A stretch of 64,000 bases of DNA from Palsa-89 sp963824345 (GTDB lineage: Bacteria > Acidobacteriota > Terriglobia > Bryobacterales > Bryobacteraceae). Positions 41,670-50,344 of this stretch are shown piece by piece; within the stretch, counting starts at the first letter, position 1, and each line of letters opens with the position of its first letter. Below the pieces are notes generated by a model. It was not told the origin of the DNA, did no database searches, and saw nothing but the letters and a program-made list of their open reading frames with translations. The position numbers and the translations under genes are program-made. The stretch is from the NCBI GenBank assembly GCA_963824345.1, contig CAWGOZ010000023.1, positions 62,001 through 126,000 of the forward strand. The letters run 5' to 3'.

Positions 41670-44177
41670 GTGAAGAACCCTTTAGTCGCGCCGCTGGTGG
41701 CCCTGGCCGCGGGCATTCTGGTCCGCCGATTCGTTCCCTTCACGGCGCGCGAATTCCTGTGGAGCATGCCGGCTCTCGCGGCCCTCACCCTTCTGGCGTG
41801 GCGGCTCTCCTCTCGTACGCTGTGGCTTTGCGGCCCGCTGCTGATTCTGTTTTGCGGCGCTCTGCTGGAGACATTGCACCGTCCCGGGCCTCCGCCCGAA
41901 ATCGACGCCGGCGCGCACGAAACCGTGCTCCTGGATGGCTGCGTGGTCTCTCCGCCCGCGTTCTATGAAGGCCGCGATCAATTCCTGATGGAACTGGCGC
42001 CGAAGGCGCGCGCCCGAGTCAGCTTGTCGATTCGCGCTGGAGAAACACCGCCCGATCTTCGCTACGGCCAGCGGGTGGAACTCCCAGCGCGCGTACGCCG
42101 CATCCGCAACTTTCAAAATCCGGGGGCTTTCGATTACGAAGGGTTCTCGGCGCGCAGCCATGTTTATTGGACCGCCTCCACTTCGGCCGGAACTGGGGTC
42201 ACCGTCAAACCAGGCCGCTGCGGTTCGCGCTTCCAAGCCGCGGTCTTCAGCCTGCGCACTGCGGCGCTCCAGCGCATCGAGCGGCTTTACCCTAACAACC
42301 CCTACGCCACCGCCATGATGGAGGCCACACTCATCGGAGAATCCACCCGCATGGAGCGCATCTGGACCGATACCTTTCGCCGCACCGGCACCTACCACAT
42401 GCTGGTGATCGATGGCCTGCACATCTCCGTGCTGGCCGCGTTCCTCCTGTTTCTGCTGCGGCTCTGCTTTCTTCCTGAGATGCCCGCCCTCGCCATCACC
42501 GCCGCGGGCGCATGGCTTTACGCGGTGGTCTCGGGTTTCAATGCCCCGGTAATTCGCGCCGCCGGAGGCTTTACGTTGTACGTGGTGGCGCGCTACTTCT
42601 ACCGGCGAGGCCAGTTGATGAATCTGCTGGCCGCCATCGCGATCCTGTACCTGCTTTGGGACCCAAGCCAGCTCTTCGAGGCCGGATTTCAGCTATCTTT
42701 CCTGGCCGTCGCAGCGATCGGCCTGCTAGCTATGCCTGTTTTGGAAGCTACATCCTTGCCTTACGCGCGCGCCCTGGCCGGGATCAATGAGCCGAGCCGC
42801 GATCCACGCCTGCCTCCCCGCGCCGCTCAATTCCGCCTCGAACTGCGCCTGCTGGCGGAAACCTTGAGCTACTACGCTCCAGTTTCCAAGACCTGGGCCG
42901 CGCGCGCCCTCGCGATCGGCGCACGCATTGCCATCTTCGGCTACGATCTCGCGGTGATTTCCACCGCCATCCAGATCGGCCTCGCGCTGCCGATGGCCAT
43001 CTACTTCCACCGAATTTCACTCACCGGCCTTTCGGCGAACATCCTTGTGGTCCCCCTGCTCGCCCTGGTGGTTCCGCTGGGTTTCCTCGCCATCTTCACC
43101 CTGTGGCGAGCTCCCGCCATCCTGGCCGGCTGGCTCCTGCGGGCGGGCGCGGCAGTGGCCGCGTGGCATACGCATCTCGAGCCCGACTGGAGGGTCCTGG
43201 CCCCGCCGCTGTGGCTGGGCATTCTGTTCTGCGCGACACTTCTGCTGCTGGCATTGGCGATCCGCCACAGCCAACGGTGGTCCTGGGCTGCGCTCGGCTT
43301 CGTGGTGGGCCTTTTTGCGCTGATCTTCTGGCACCCGTTCCCTCCGGCGCTGCACCCCGGCGAACTCGAACTTACAGCCATCGACGTCGGACAAGGCGAC
43401 AGTCTACTAGTCTGCTTTCCCGATTCAAAAGTGCTGCTCATCGATGGCGGCGGCGTGCTGGCTTTCGGCCCTCGCGCGGCTGGAACCCAAAGCTCGCGCA
43501 TCGATATCGGCGAAGACGTGGTCTCGCCCTATCTCTGGAGCCGCTCCATCCGTAAAATCGACGCCGTTGCTCTCACCCACGCGCACGATGACCATGCGGG
43601 AGGGTTGCCCGCCGTCATCGAAAATTTCCACCCCTCCCAGCTTTGGACCGGCGCCATGGCGCCCAGCGCGGCTTGGTCGGCGGTGCGCCAAAAGGCCGCC
43701 GCCCAGAATGTCAAGATCCTGGCGCTGCGGAGCGGTCGCAGCTTCAGTTTTGGGGGCGCGCGCATCGACGTTATTTCGCCGCCCTCCGGCTATCTACCGG
43801 GCGATAGTCCCACCAACAACGATTCGCTGGCGCTGCGCGTCACCTACGGGCATCGCTCGCTGCTTCTCACTGGCGACATGGAAAAACCCATGGAGCGTAG
43901 CGCGCTGGCCGGCGCGGAACCCTTGCGAGCCGACATTCTCAAAGTGGGACACCACGGGAGCAACACTTCGAGTATCGATCCGTTTCTGGACGCCGTGTCG
44001 CCCGCGTTCGCCGTCATCTCCGACGGATACGAGAACACATTTCGCCATCCCCATCCGAAGGTGCTCGATCGCTTGGCGGCCCATCATGCGACGATCTTGC
44101 GTACCGATCAGGACGGTCTTATCACGTTGCGCACCGACGGCCGGCATATTTCCGTGGAGACGTTTCGGATTCGCTAG
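41670..44177 (+). CDS. comEC: ComEC/Rec2-family DNA uptake channel protein
   Basis: ComEC carries single-stranded DNA across the inner membrane during natural transformation. The 835 residues contain an N-terminal DUF4131 region with an OB-like part (about 1-200), the competence membrane domain (about 215-520) with HMLVIDGLHISVLA and GFNAPVIRAAGGF, and a C-terminal metallo-beta-lactamase domain from about 570 with VGQGDSLLV and the metal motif THAHDDHAGG. All three are intact. The start is GTG at 41670 with a poor ribosome-binding site. The 232-base gap upstream holds no gene that I can support. Confidence 0.93.
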   Translation: MKNPLVAPLVALAAGILVRRFVPFTAREFLWSMPALAALTLLAWRLSSRTLWLCGPLLILFCGALLETLHRPGPPPEIDAGAHETVLLDGCVVSPPAFYEGRDQFLMELAPKARARVSLSIRAGETPPDLRYGQRVELPARVRRIRNFQNPGAFDYEGFSARSHVYWTASTSAGTGVTVKPGRCGSRFQAAVFSLRTAALQRIERLYPNNPYATAMMEATLIGESTRMERIWTDTFRRTGTYHMLVIDGLHISVLAAFLLFLLRLCFLPEMPALAITAAGAWLYAVVSGFNAPVIRAAGGFTLYVVARYFYRRGQLMNLLAAIAILYLLWDPSQLFEAGFQLSFLAVAAIGLLAMPVLEATSLPYARALAGINEPSRDPRLPPRAAQFRLELRLLAETLSYYAPVSKTWAARALAIGARIAIFGYDLAVISTAIQIGLALPMAIYFHRISLTGLSANILVVPLLALVVPLGFLAIFTLWRAPAILAGWLLRAGAAVAAWHTHLEPDWRVLAPPLWLGILFCATLLLLALAIRHSQRWSWAALGFVVGLFALIFWHPFPPALHPGELELTAIDVGQGDSLLVCFPDSKVLLIDGGGVLAFGPRAAGTQSSRIDIGEDVVSPYLWSRSIRKIDAVALTHAHDDHAGGLPAVIENFHPSQLWTGAMAPSAAWSAVRQKAAAQNVKILALRSGRSFSFGGARIDVISPPSGYLPGDSPTNNDSLALRVTYGHRSLLLTGDMEKPMERSALAGAEPLRADILKVGHHGSNTSSIDPFLDAVSPAFAVISDGYENTFRHPHPKVLDRLAAHHATILRTDQDGLITLRTDGRHISVETFRIR

Positions 44178-44249
44178 CGGGCGACATAACGGGCCATCAG
44201 GCGTTCGGCGAAATTGCTGGTAATATAAAAGCACCCGAGGTCGAACACC

Positions 44250-45824
44250 ATGGTATCCGCGCGCTGGTTTCTGGGCTTTCTCGTGCTGGCTAGCCCTCTG
44301 TCCGTTACCCTCTTTGCCCAGTCGGAGGCGGACATCAACGCCGGCCTCAAGAAATTCACGCAGGTCTATGAAGCGGTTGAGAGCAATTTCGCCGATAAGC
44401 CAGATGCCGACAACGCCTTGTTCAAGGGCGCTATTCCCAACATGCTGCGCTCCTTGGATCCGCACTCGAACTTTTTCGATCCCAAGGCATACCAACTGAT
44501 GCGGGAAGGCCAGTCGGGCCATTACTTCGGCGTCGGAATGTACGTCGGCGCGCCGGAAGGCAAAGTCATAGTGATGTACCCGTTCGTAAATTCTCCGGCC
44601 TACCGCGCCGGCCTGCACCCGGCCGATCGGATTATCGCCGTCGACGACACGAACCTGGAACACTCCACGGTTCCCCAGGTCTCCGGCATGCTCAAAGGTC
44701 CCAAAGGAACGCCGGTGACGATTACCGTGCGCCGCGCCGGACATCCCGAGCCGATGCACTTCTCGCTGGTCCGCGACAATGTGCCCCGCGGCACCGTGAA
44801 CTATGCCTTCTGGCTGCATCCCGGAATCGCTTACATGCGCGTGGAAGCGTTCAACGAAACCACCAGCCATGAAGTAGACCAGGCTCTGGCACACTTTCCC
44901 GAAAGCTCCATCGAGGGGCTGGTTTTGGATCTGCGCGACAATCCCGGCGGCCTGGTGCAGGAGGCCGTGAATGTAGCCGACCGTTTCCTGCGCAAGGGCC
45001 AGCTCATCGTGTCGCATCATGGCCGCGCCTCGGCGGAAACCAAGTTCATCGCCAAGCACGGCGAACGCGGACGCGAATATCCTATCGTGGTGCTAGTGAA
45101 CCGCGGAACCGCTTCGGCCGCCGAAATCCTGACCGGCGCGCTGCAGGATCATGACCGCGCTTGGGTGGTGGGCGAAGGCACCTTTGGCAAAGGCCTGGTG
45201 CAAGCCCCCTTTCCCCTTTCCGGCAATAGCGCCCTGCTGCTCACCATCGCGAAATATTATACTCCCAGCGGCCGGTTGATCCAGCGCGACTATGAGCATC
45301 AGGGGCTGTTCGAATACCTGAGCCGCAGCGAAGACGCCAAGGTCAACTCGAATGACGCCCGCAAGACGGATGGCGGCCGGATTGTTTACGGTGGTGACGG
45401 CATCCATCCGGACGAAAAGTACGAAGCGCCCAAACTGACGCCGCTCGAAACCGCGCTCAGCGATGATCTGGTCTTCTTCTTCTACGCTCCGGAGTTTTTC
45501 GCCGGACGTAGCGGTCCGCCTATCACTAAGGATTGGATGCCCGACAACGCGGTGCTTGCAGATTTCCGCAACTTCGCCGCCACGCGTGGCGTAGTGTTCC
45601 CGCGCGCCGACTTCAGCCACGACGAATCCTGGATCCGCGAGCGTCTCCGCGAGGAGCTCTTCATCACTGCGTTCAGCAAGGAAGAATCCGACCGCGTGGC
45701 CTTCCAGAACGATCCGGAAGTTGCCAAAGGCGCTGGTTCGCTGCCCGCTTCAAAGGCTATGCTCGATCGCGCCCACGAGGCCATCGGTTCGAAGAAGGTC
45801 GCCTCCAACGCGCCCGTGCAGTAA
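44250..45824 (+). CDS. S41-family carboxy-terminal processing peptidase
   Basis: This secreted 524-residue peptidase has a signal peptide, a PDZ domain (about residues 85-165, with YFGVGMYVG and SPAYRAGLHPADRI), and the S41 catalytic core. The nucleophile Ser is in NRGTASAAEI and the general base Lys in GEGTFGKGLVQ. The region LVLDLRDNPGGLVQEAV is the family core strand. C-terminal processing peptidases trim envelope proteins in the periplasm. A C-terminal extension of about 100 residues has no match that I recognise. It follows comEC by 72 bases. Confidence 0.92.
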   Translation: MVSARWFLGFLVLASPLSVTLFAQSEADINAGLKKFTQVYEAVESNFADKPDADNALFKGAIPNMLRSLDPHSNFFDPKAYQLMREGQSGHYFGVGMYVGAPEGKVIVMYPFVNSPAYRAGLHPADRIIAVDDTNLEHSTVPQVSGMLKGPKGTPVTITVRRAGHPEPMHFSLVRDNVPRGTVNYAFWLHPGIAYMRVEAFNETTSHEVDQALAHFPESSIEGLVLDLRDNPGGLVQEAVNVADRFLRKGQLIVSHHGRASAETKFIAKHGERGREYPIVVLVNRGTASAAEILTGALQDHDRAWVVGEGTFGKGLVQAPFPLSGNSALLLTIAKYYTPSGRLIQRDYEHQGLFEYLSRSEDAKVNSNDARKTDGGRIVYGGDGIHPDEKYEAPKLTPLETALSDDLVFFFYAPEFFAGRSGPPITKDWMPDNAVLADFRNFAATRGVVFPRADFSHDESWIRERLREELFITAFSKEESDRVAFQNDPEVAKGAGSLPASKAMLDRAHEAIGSKKVASNAPVQ

Positions 45825-45830
45825 GGCAGT

Positions 45831-45858
45831 TACCGAGCCGCGACCGTGAGGGGGAAGG
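45831..45858 (+). repeat. Dispersed repeat, single arm, at a ribosome-binding site
   Basis: ACCGAGCCGCGACCGTGAGG followed by GGGAAGGT is a single arm of the dispersed repeat. It fills the gap between the S41 peptidase stop and the ATG at 45860, and its last bases (GGGAAGG) supply the likely Shine-Dalgarno for that gene. Confidence 0.65.
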
Positions 45859-45859
45859 T

Positions 45860-47326
45860 ATGAACAAACTCGCTCTGGCACTACTGGCGGCCGTACCCCT
45901 GCTAGGCGCGGATGCCTTGCCCAGTGTTCAAGCCGTCATGGACCACTGGATCGCCGCCACCGGGGGCCGCGCCGCTTGGGAAGCCCGGCACAACCTGGTG
46001 GAACATGCCACGCTGGATTTCTCGAAACAAGGACTCAAAGGCTCCCTGACCGTGTACGAAGCTGCGCCCGATAAGTATCTTGGCGTCACGGAGCTGCCAG
46101 GTATCGGAAAAATCGCAAGCGGAAGCAACGGCGAAGTCGCGTGGGAGAACTCCGCGCTCCAAGGCCCTCGTATCAAACAGGGAGTCGAGAAAGCCGACGC
46201 ACTCCGCAATGGCGCTTTCAATGCCGACCTCAGTTGGCGAAAGCTGTATGTGAAAGGCGAAACTGCCGCGGTCGAATCCGTGGAGGGGCATGACTGCTAC
46301 AAGATCATCCTCACGCCACTGGAAGGCAAACCTGTTACCGAGTTTTACGACAAGATGTCCGGCCTGCTGGTTAAGACCACCACCATCGTCAACTCGCAAA
46401 TGGGTGAGGTCTCGGCCGAAATCCTCTACAGCGACTATCAGAAGGACGGCGGCGTATTGACTCCGCACCGAATGGTGAACCGCGCGGCCCAGCAGGAATT
46501 CGTAATCGAGATTCAGAGCGTCGAGGTCAACGCGGACCTGCCCCGGGATCGCTTCGATCCGCCGGCCGAAGTGAAGGCCCTGGTGGATAAAGCGGCGCCC
46601 GCCGAAAGCAAGCCTGCCCCGCCGCCGGCAGCCCGCACGGACGCGCCGGACCGCGGCAAGCTTACCATTTACATGGCCGGCAATCCTGTGGCCACGGAAA
46701 ACTACATCGTGCAGAAATCCCCGGGCGGCGGCATCGACATCGATGGCTCCGGCTCGGCCAGCCTCGGCGCGATGAAGATCGATATCGAAAGATTCCAGGT
46801 GCTCACCAACGCGCAGTATGAACCGCTGGAAGCAACCGCGAAAGCCAAGCTGGGCGCGATTCAGATGAATGTGCACACCACCTTCGCCGGCGGCCAGGCA
46901 GTCAACGAAATCGACACCGGGCAAGGTCCACAAACTAAGAATATTCCCGCGCACGCCGGCGCCATCGTCGTCAACGCTAATCTGCCTCTGTATCCCTGGA
47001 CCGTGCTCGCCATGCGCGCCCGCTTCGACACCGAGGAGCCGCAGCAGTTTCCTGTTTACGTGCTGGGGCAGGCCGAGGTGAACGCCAGCGTAGTATTCAA
47101 GGCTCGTGAACGCGTTGAATTTGCCGGCAAAACCGCCGAGCTGAATCACCTCGCCGTTACCGGAACCACGCCGCAAGGCCAGCCTATGAGTCTGGATTTG
47201 TGGGTGGACGATAGCCGCAAGCTCATCAAGATGGCGGTGCCGTCGCAGGGCGTGGAAGCGTTTCAGGATGGTTTCGAGCGCAAGGCCCCGGTCGCCGTTT
47301 CCGAACAGACCACTCCGAAAGGCTAG
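45860..47326 (+). CDS. Secreted LolA-like/outer-membrane lipoprotein-sorting-like protein
   Basis: The 488-residue protein has a signal peptide (MNKLALALLAAVPLLGA) and a first domain (about 20-215) of the type seen in acidobacterial proteins annotated as outer-membrane lipoprotein-sorting or DUF620-like. In it MDHWIAATGGRAAWE, GHDCYKIILTPLEGKPVTEFYD and DGGVLTPHRM are typical. A Pro/Ala linker follows and then a beta-rich second domain (about 245-480) with no name I know. A role in lipid or lipoprotein handling in the periplasm is plausible but unproved. The start codon is directly after a dispersed repeat arm. Confidence 0.7.
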   Translation: MNKLALALLAAVPLLGADALPSVQAVMDHWIAATGGRAAWEARHNLVEHATLDFSKQGLKGSLTVYEAAPDKYLGVTELPGIGKIASGSNGEVAWENSALQGPRIKQGVEKADALRNGAFNADLSWRKLYVKGETAAVESVEGHDCYKIILTPLEGKPVTEFYDKMSGLLVKTTTIVNSQMGEVSAEILYSDYQKDGGVLTPHRMVNRAAQQEFVIEIQSVEVNADLPRDRFDPPAEVKALVDKAAPAESKPAPPPAARTDAPDRGKLTIYMAGNPVATENYIVQKSPGGGIDIDGSGSASLGAMKIDIERFQVLTNAQYEPLEATAKAKLGAIQMNVHTTFAGGQAVNEIDTGQGPQTKNIPAHAGAIVVNANLPLYPWTVLAMRARFDTEEPQQFPVYVLGQAEVNASVVFKARERVEFAGKTAELNHLAVTGTTPQGQPMSLDLWVDDSRKLIKMAVPSQGVEAFQDGFERKAPVAVSEQTTPKG

Positions 47327-47331
47327 CCAGC

Positions 47332-48330
47332 TTGAGCGCTCCGGAGAATCATTCCTTGCCCGACGCCACCACGGCCGCGCTGGATGGTTATCTTTCTGCG
47401 ATTCTCGACATCGCCGAAGCCCTGGACGCAATTTCGCCCGAGATCAGCTCTTCCTACCATGAGCGGCTGACGCGTCTGCATGCCAGCCTGGCTACTTCGG
47501 CGACGGCCAATTCGCTCGACGACAGCCGCCAGGCGCTGCACGAGATTCTGTGCGATTTTTCTGGCAAGGCCCGCTACAACAATCAAGCTCTGGCTCGCGA
47601 CTTGAATCAGACCTTGGACATGATGGCCCGCACCGAGGATTCTCGCTCCGTACGCAACGTCCAGTATGTGGAACGCTTAGTCGATTTCGCCGATCAGGTG
47701 GACGCCGCCATTCGAGCCCAAGACCTGCCGCGTCTCGCGCGCCAGACGGCGGACTTGCGCGATTTCGCCGAATCCATCGAGCTCGACAGCCACGATGCCT
47801 TCGCGCGCCTGCGCAAGAAGATGATCGAAATTCAGCTCCGCCTGCACGAGGCCGAGCTGCTGGCCACGCTCGATCCGCTCACCGGCGTCCCCAACCGCCG
47901 GGAATTGGATCGCGAGCTGGCCGCCCGCGTCGCGGGCCAGCAGGAGTTCTGCGTACTGTTGTTTGATGTCGACGGATTCAAGGCCGTCAACGATAGGTAT
48001 GGGCATCTGTGCGGCGATGAGGTCTTGAAGCAACTGGGCGCCCGTCTCAGTGGCCAGGTACGCGCTCGGGATTTTGTGTGCCGCTGGGGAGGCGACGAGT
48101 TCGTCGCGATTCTCGCCTGTGGATTGGCCCACGCCGAAACCCGTTCGCTCCAGATCGCGGCCCGCCTCAATGGCCCCTATCACATCGCGGGGGAAGGCCA
48201 CGAGATCCATGTGGATGTCGCCGTTTCGGTGGGCTTGGCTCAGTACGCACCCGGCGAATCTCTAGCGCAGCTGTTCCGCCGCGTCGATCAATCCATGTAC
48301 CGCCACAAGGACACGGCCACGTCCGGCTAA
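47332..48330 (+). CDS. Diguanylate cyclase (GGDEF protein)
   Basis: The C-terminal 160 residues of this 332-residue protein form a GGDEF domain that makes cyclic di-GMP. The active site RWGGDEF is intact, the LDPLTGVPNRREL opening is present, and RARD five residues before GGDEF is a proper inhibitory I-site. The N-terminal 170 residues are helical and predicted cytoplasmic, with no recognised sensor domain or membrane segment. The start is TTG at 47332, 6 bases after the previous stop, without a strong ribosome-binding site. The stop is 8 bases before the SDR gene. Confidence 0.9.
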   Translation: MSAPENHSLPDATTAALDGYLSAILDIAEALDAISPEISSSYHERLTRLHASLATSATANSLDDSRQALHEILCDFSGKARYNNQALARDLNQTLDMMARTEDSRSVRNVQYVERLVDFADQVDAAIRAQDLPRLARQTADLRDFAESIELDSHDAFARLRKKMIEIQLRLHEAELLATLDPLTGVPNRRELDRELAARVAGQQEFCVLLFDVDGFKAVNDRYGHLCGDEVLKQLGARLSGQVRARDFVCRWGGDEFVAILACGLAHAETRSLQIAARLNGPYHIAGEGHEIHVDVAVSVGLAQYAPGESLAQLFRRVDQSMYRHKDTATSG

Positions 48331-48337
48331 ATTCTCG

Positions 48338-49165
48338 ATGGACACTCTGACCAACGCCGGCGTGCTGATCACGGGGGCTGGACGAGGCATCGGCAAACGT
48401 CTGGCGCTCGGATTCGCAAAGGCCGGAAATCGGGTGGCACTGCTGGCTCGCAGCAAAGCTGAATTAGACCTGGCACACCTGGAAATCGAGCACGCCGGTG
48501 GCAACGCGCTTCGCATCCGCGCCGACGTTACCGACTTCGAGCAGGTGAGCGCGGCTGTGGATCGCATGCGCGTTCATTACGGCGAAATCGACGTTTTGGT
48601 TTGCGCCGCTGCGATTCCGGGCCCCATCGGACCCTTTGTAGAGCAGTCCCCGAAGGCCTGGATCGATACCATCCATACCAATCTGCTGGGCGTGATGAAC
48701 TCCTGCCGGGCAGCGCTTCCGCACATGATCGCTCGCCGTGCCGGAAAGATCATCGTCCTCAGCGGCCCCGGCGCAACCAGCGCGCGCCCCAATCTCTCCG
48801 CTTACGCCGCGTCCCAGGCGGCCGTGGTGCGATTGGTGGAAACCATCGCCGAGGAAAACCGGGAGCACAATGTTCAGATCAACTCCATGGGCCCCGGCGG
48901 GACGTATACTTCCATGACGGACGAAATTCTCCGGGCCGGCGAACGCGCTGGATGGAAGGAAACCGAGGAGGCGCTGCAGATCCGACAAACCGGCGGGGTT
49001 CCGCCCGAAAAACAGATTCAACTCGCTCTGTTTCTAGCCTCCGAACAGTCCAATCACATCAGCGGCAAGCTCATTCATGCCTCCGACGACTGGAAAAAAC
49101 TCCGCGCCGAAAATCTCAGCCCCGAGGCTTATACCCTGCGCCGGACGCAGAAAGTGAACAGTTAG
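48338..49165 (+). CDS. SDR-family protein with a non-canonical active site
   Basis: The 275-residue protein has the SDR fold: the NAD(P)-binding GAGRGIGKRLA, the adenine-pocket DVTD and the catalytic Ser in IVLSGPG. The active-site YxxxK is changed: Tyr156 is followed four residues later by Gln160 (YAASQ), and the usual NNAG reads CAAA. The lysine normally binds the nicotinamide ribose and lowers the Tyr pKa, so activity may be altered or lost. A 30-residue C-terminal tail is present. The gene closely follows the diguanylate cyclase. Confidence 0.85.
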   Translation: MDTLTNAGVLITGAGRGIGKRLALGFAKAGNRVALLARSKAELDLAHLEIEHAGGNALRIRADVTDFEQVSAAVDRMRVHYGEIDVLVCAAAIPGPIGPFVEQSPKAWIDTIHTNLLGVMNSCRAALPHMIARRAGKIIVLSGPGATSARPNLSAYAASQAAVVRLVETIAEENREHNVQINSMGPGGTYTSMTDEILRAGERAGWKETEEALQIRQTGGVPPEKQIQLALFLASEQSNHISGKLIHASDDWKKLRAENLSPEAYTLRRTQKVNS

Positions 49166-49180
49166 CGGGCTGCGTCCAAA

Positions 49181-49247
49181 CCGGCTCCCTTACGGTCGCA
49201 GCTCTGTAACGCGCGTACCCTACTGAGCCGCGCGCGTGAGCAAGCGG
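49181..49247. repeat. Two-armed palindromic dispersed repeat, copy 2
   Basis: The arms are 49184-49204 (GCTCCCTTACGGTCGCAGCT plus C) and 49225-49245 (GAGCCGCGCGCGTGAGCAAG plus C) with a 20-base loop. They are the reverse complements of the right and left arms of the copy at 8271-8329, nearly identical in sequence, while the loops differ. It occupies most of the gap between two convergent genes (SDR and EVE). Confidence 0.75.
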
Positions 49248-49281
49248 TCTTTCTTGACTTTCGACACAGCCTGTTAGGCCC

Positions 49282-49692
49282 TTAGATTTTGGATTTCGGA
49301 TACTTCTTCCGCATCCACTCCACAAACTCCGGGGGAGCGAGCATGGTCGACAGACGGCCCTGGCGCACCAGCGCCCAGTCGTCAAACAATTTCGACTGCT
49401 TGATCTCGCCGAGCGTTACCGGGGGCTCAATGCGGCCGAGGAACTCGAAATCAGCCACTGCGGACTTCGGGTTCTTAGGGTCGTCCCGCCCCTGGGCCAC
49501 CACCTTGGCGAGGCCGACCACGGCCGAATTTCCACCGCTGTGATAAATGAACACTTTGTCGCCGGGCTGCATCTCGCGGATGGCGCGCACGGCTTGCGGA
49601 TTATTCACTCCGTCCCAGGTGGTTCTCTTTTCCTTCTCCAATTGATCGACAGAGTAGGTCTCGGGGTCAGTTTTTGCGAGAAAGTATCTCAT
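49282..49692 (-). CDS. EVE domain protein
   Basis: This 136-residue protein is a single EVE domain, related to human thymocyte nuclear protein 1 and to PUA folds: MRYFLAKTDPETYSVDQLEKE opening (cut here), TTWDGVNNPQAVRAIREM, and the VFIYHSGG motif. EVE domains are thought to read modified bases in nucleic acids. Stand-alone bacterial members are common and mostly uncharacterised. The ATG at 49692 is divergent from the polysaccharide export gene across 53 bases. Confidence 0.93.
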   Translation of the reverse strand: MRYFLAKTDPETYSVDQLEKEKRTTWDGVNNPQAVRAIREMQPGDKVFIYHSGGNSAVVGLAKVVAQGRDDPKNPKSAVADFEFLGRIEPPVTLGEIKQSKLFDDWALVRQGRLSTMLAPPEFVEWMRKKYPKSKI

Positions 49693-49745
49693 CGGAATGA
49701 ACCTTACTTACTGTAAGAGAGCTTTAGGAAAGGAGCAAGCGGAAA

Positions 49746-50333
49746 TTGAAGCTGGGAATTCTTCTCTTAGCCGCAAGCCCTGCTGTCTGGGCGAATGCGG
49801 AAGATGCCAAGGTCGTTACCGCAAAGACCGCCGACGGTGCGGTGGCGGCGGCCGTGGATCCGGGAAAATACCAGATTGGTCCGGAAGACTTGCTGTTCGT
49901 CCGCGTGTGGCGGGAACCGGATTTCACGCTGCCGGTGGCGGTGCGGCCGGACGGTAAGATCACCATGCCGCTGATCGGCGAAGTGCCGGCAGCCGGACAG
50001 AGCCCCTTGCAGCTCACCGCGGCGCTGAAGCAACTGCTCGCGCAGTATCTGAACAATCCGGACGTGAGCGTGTTCGTCACCGAAGTCCGCAGCAAGAAGT
50101 TCTATATCGACGGCGAGGTGAACCGGCCGGGCTCCTTTGCGCTGGTGACGCCCACCTCCGTGCTGGAGGCGCTCAGCCGTAGCGGAGGCTTTCGCGAGTT
50201 CGCCAACAGCAAGAAAATCCGGGTTTTGCGTGGCGGCCAGATCCGCCGCTTCAACTTTAAGGAAGTGACCAACGGCAAGCATCTGGAGCAGAACATCGCG
50301 GTGGAGAACGGCGACCACATCATCGTTCCGTAG
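49746..50333 (+). CDS. Polysaccharide export protein, Wza-like
   Basis: The 195-residue secreted protein has a signal peptide (MKLGILLLAASPAVWANA), a polysaccharide export domain (YQIGPEDLLFVRVWREPDF to VRPDGKITMPLIGEV) and a following SLBB domain (KFYIDGEVNRPGSFAL). Such proteins build the periplasmic and outer-membrane channel for exopolysaccharide. It is shorter than Wza and has no lipobox cysteine. The start is TTG at 49746, where the signal peptide begins. It is the first gene of a three-gene module with the chain-length protein and the ATPase. Confidence 0.88.
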   Translation: MKLGILLLAASPAVWANAEDAKVVTAKTADGAVAAAVDPGKYQIGPEDLLFVRVWREPDFTLPVAVRPDGKITMPLIGEVPAAGQSPLQLTAALKQLLAQYLNNPDVSVFVTEVRSKKFYIDGEVNRPGSFALVTPTSVLEALSRSGGFREFANSKKIRVLRGGQIRRFNFKEVTNGKHLEQNIAVENGDHIIVP

Positions 50334-50344
50334 AGACACACGCC

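Noticed and set aside
43794..45059. 421-residue open frame antisense to the end of comEC and the S41 gene
   Set aside because: It crosses two confidently identified genes and has no domain, start site or ribosome-binding site of its own.
45902..47431. 509-residue open frame opposite the LolA-like gene
   Set aside because: It is antisense to a gene with a signal peptide and family motifs and shows no recognisable domain; it is a product of third-codon G+C bias.
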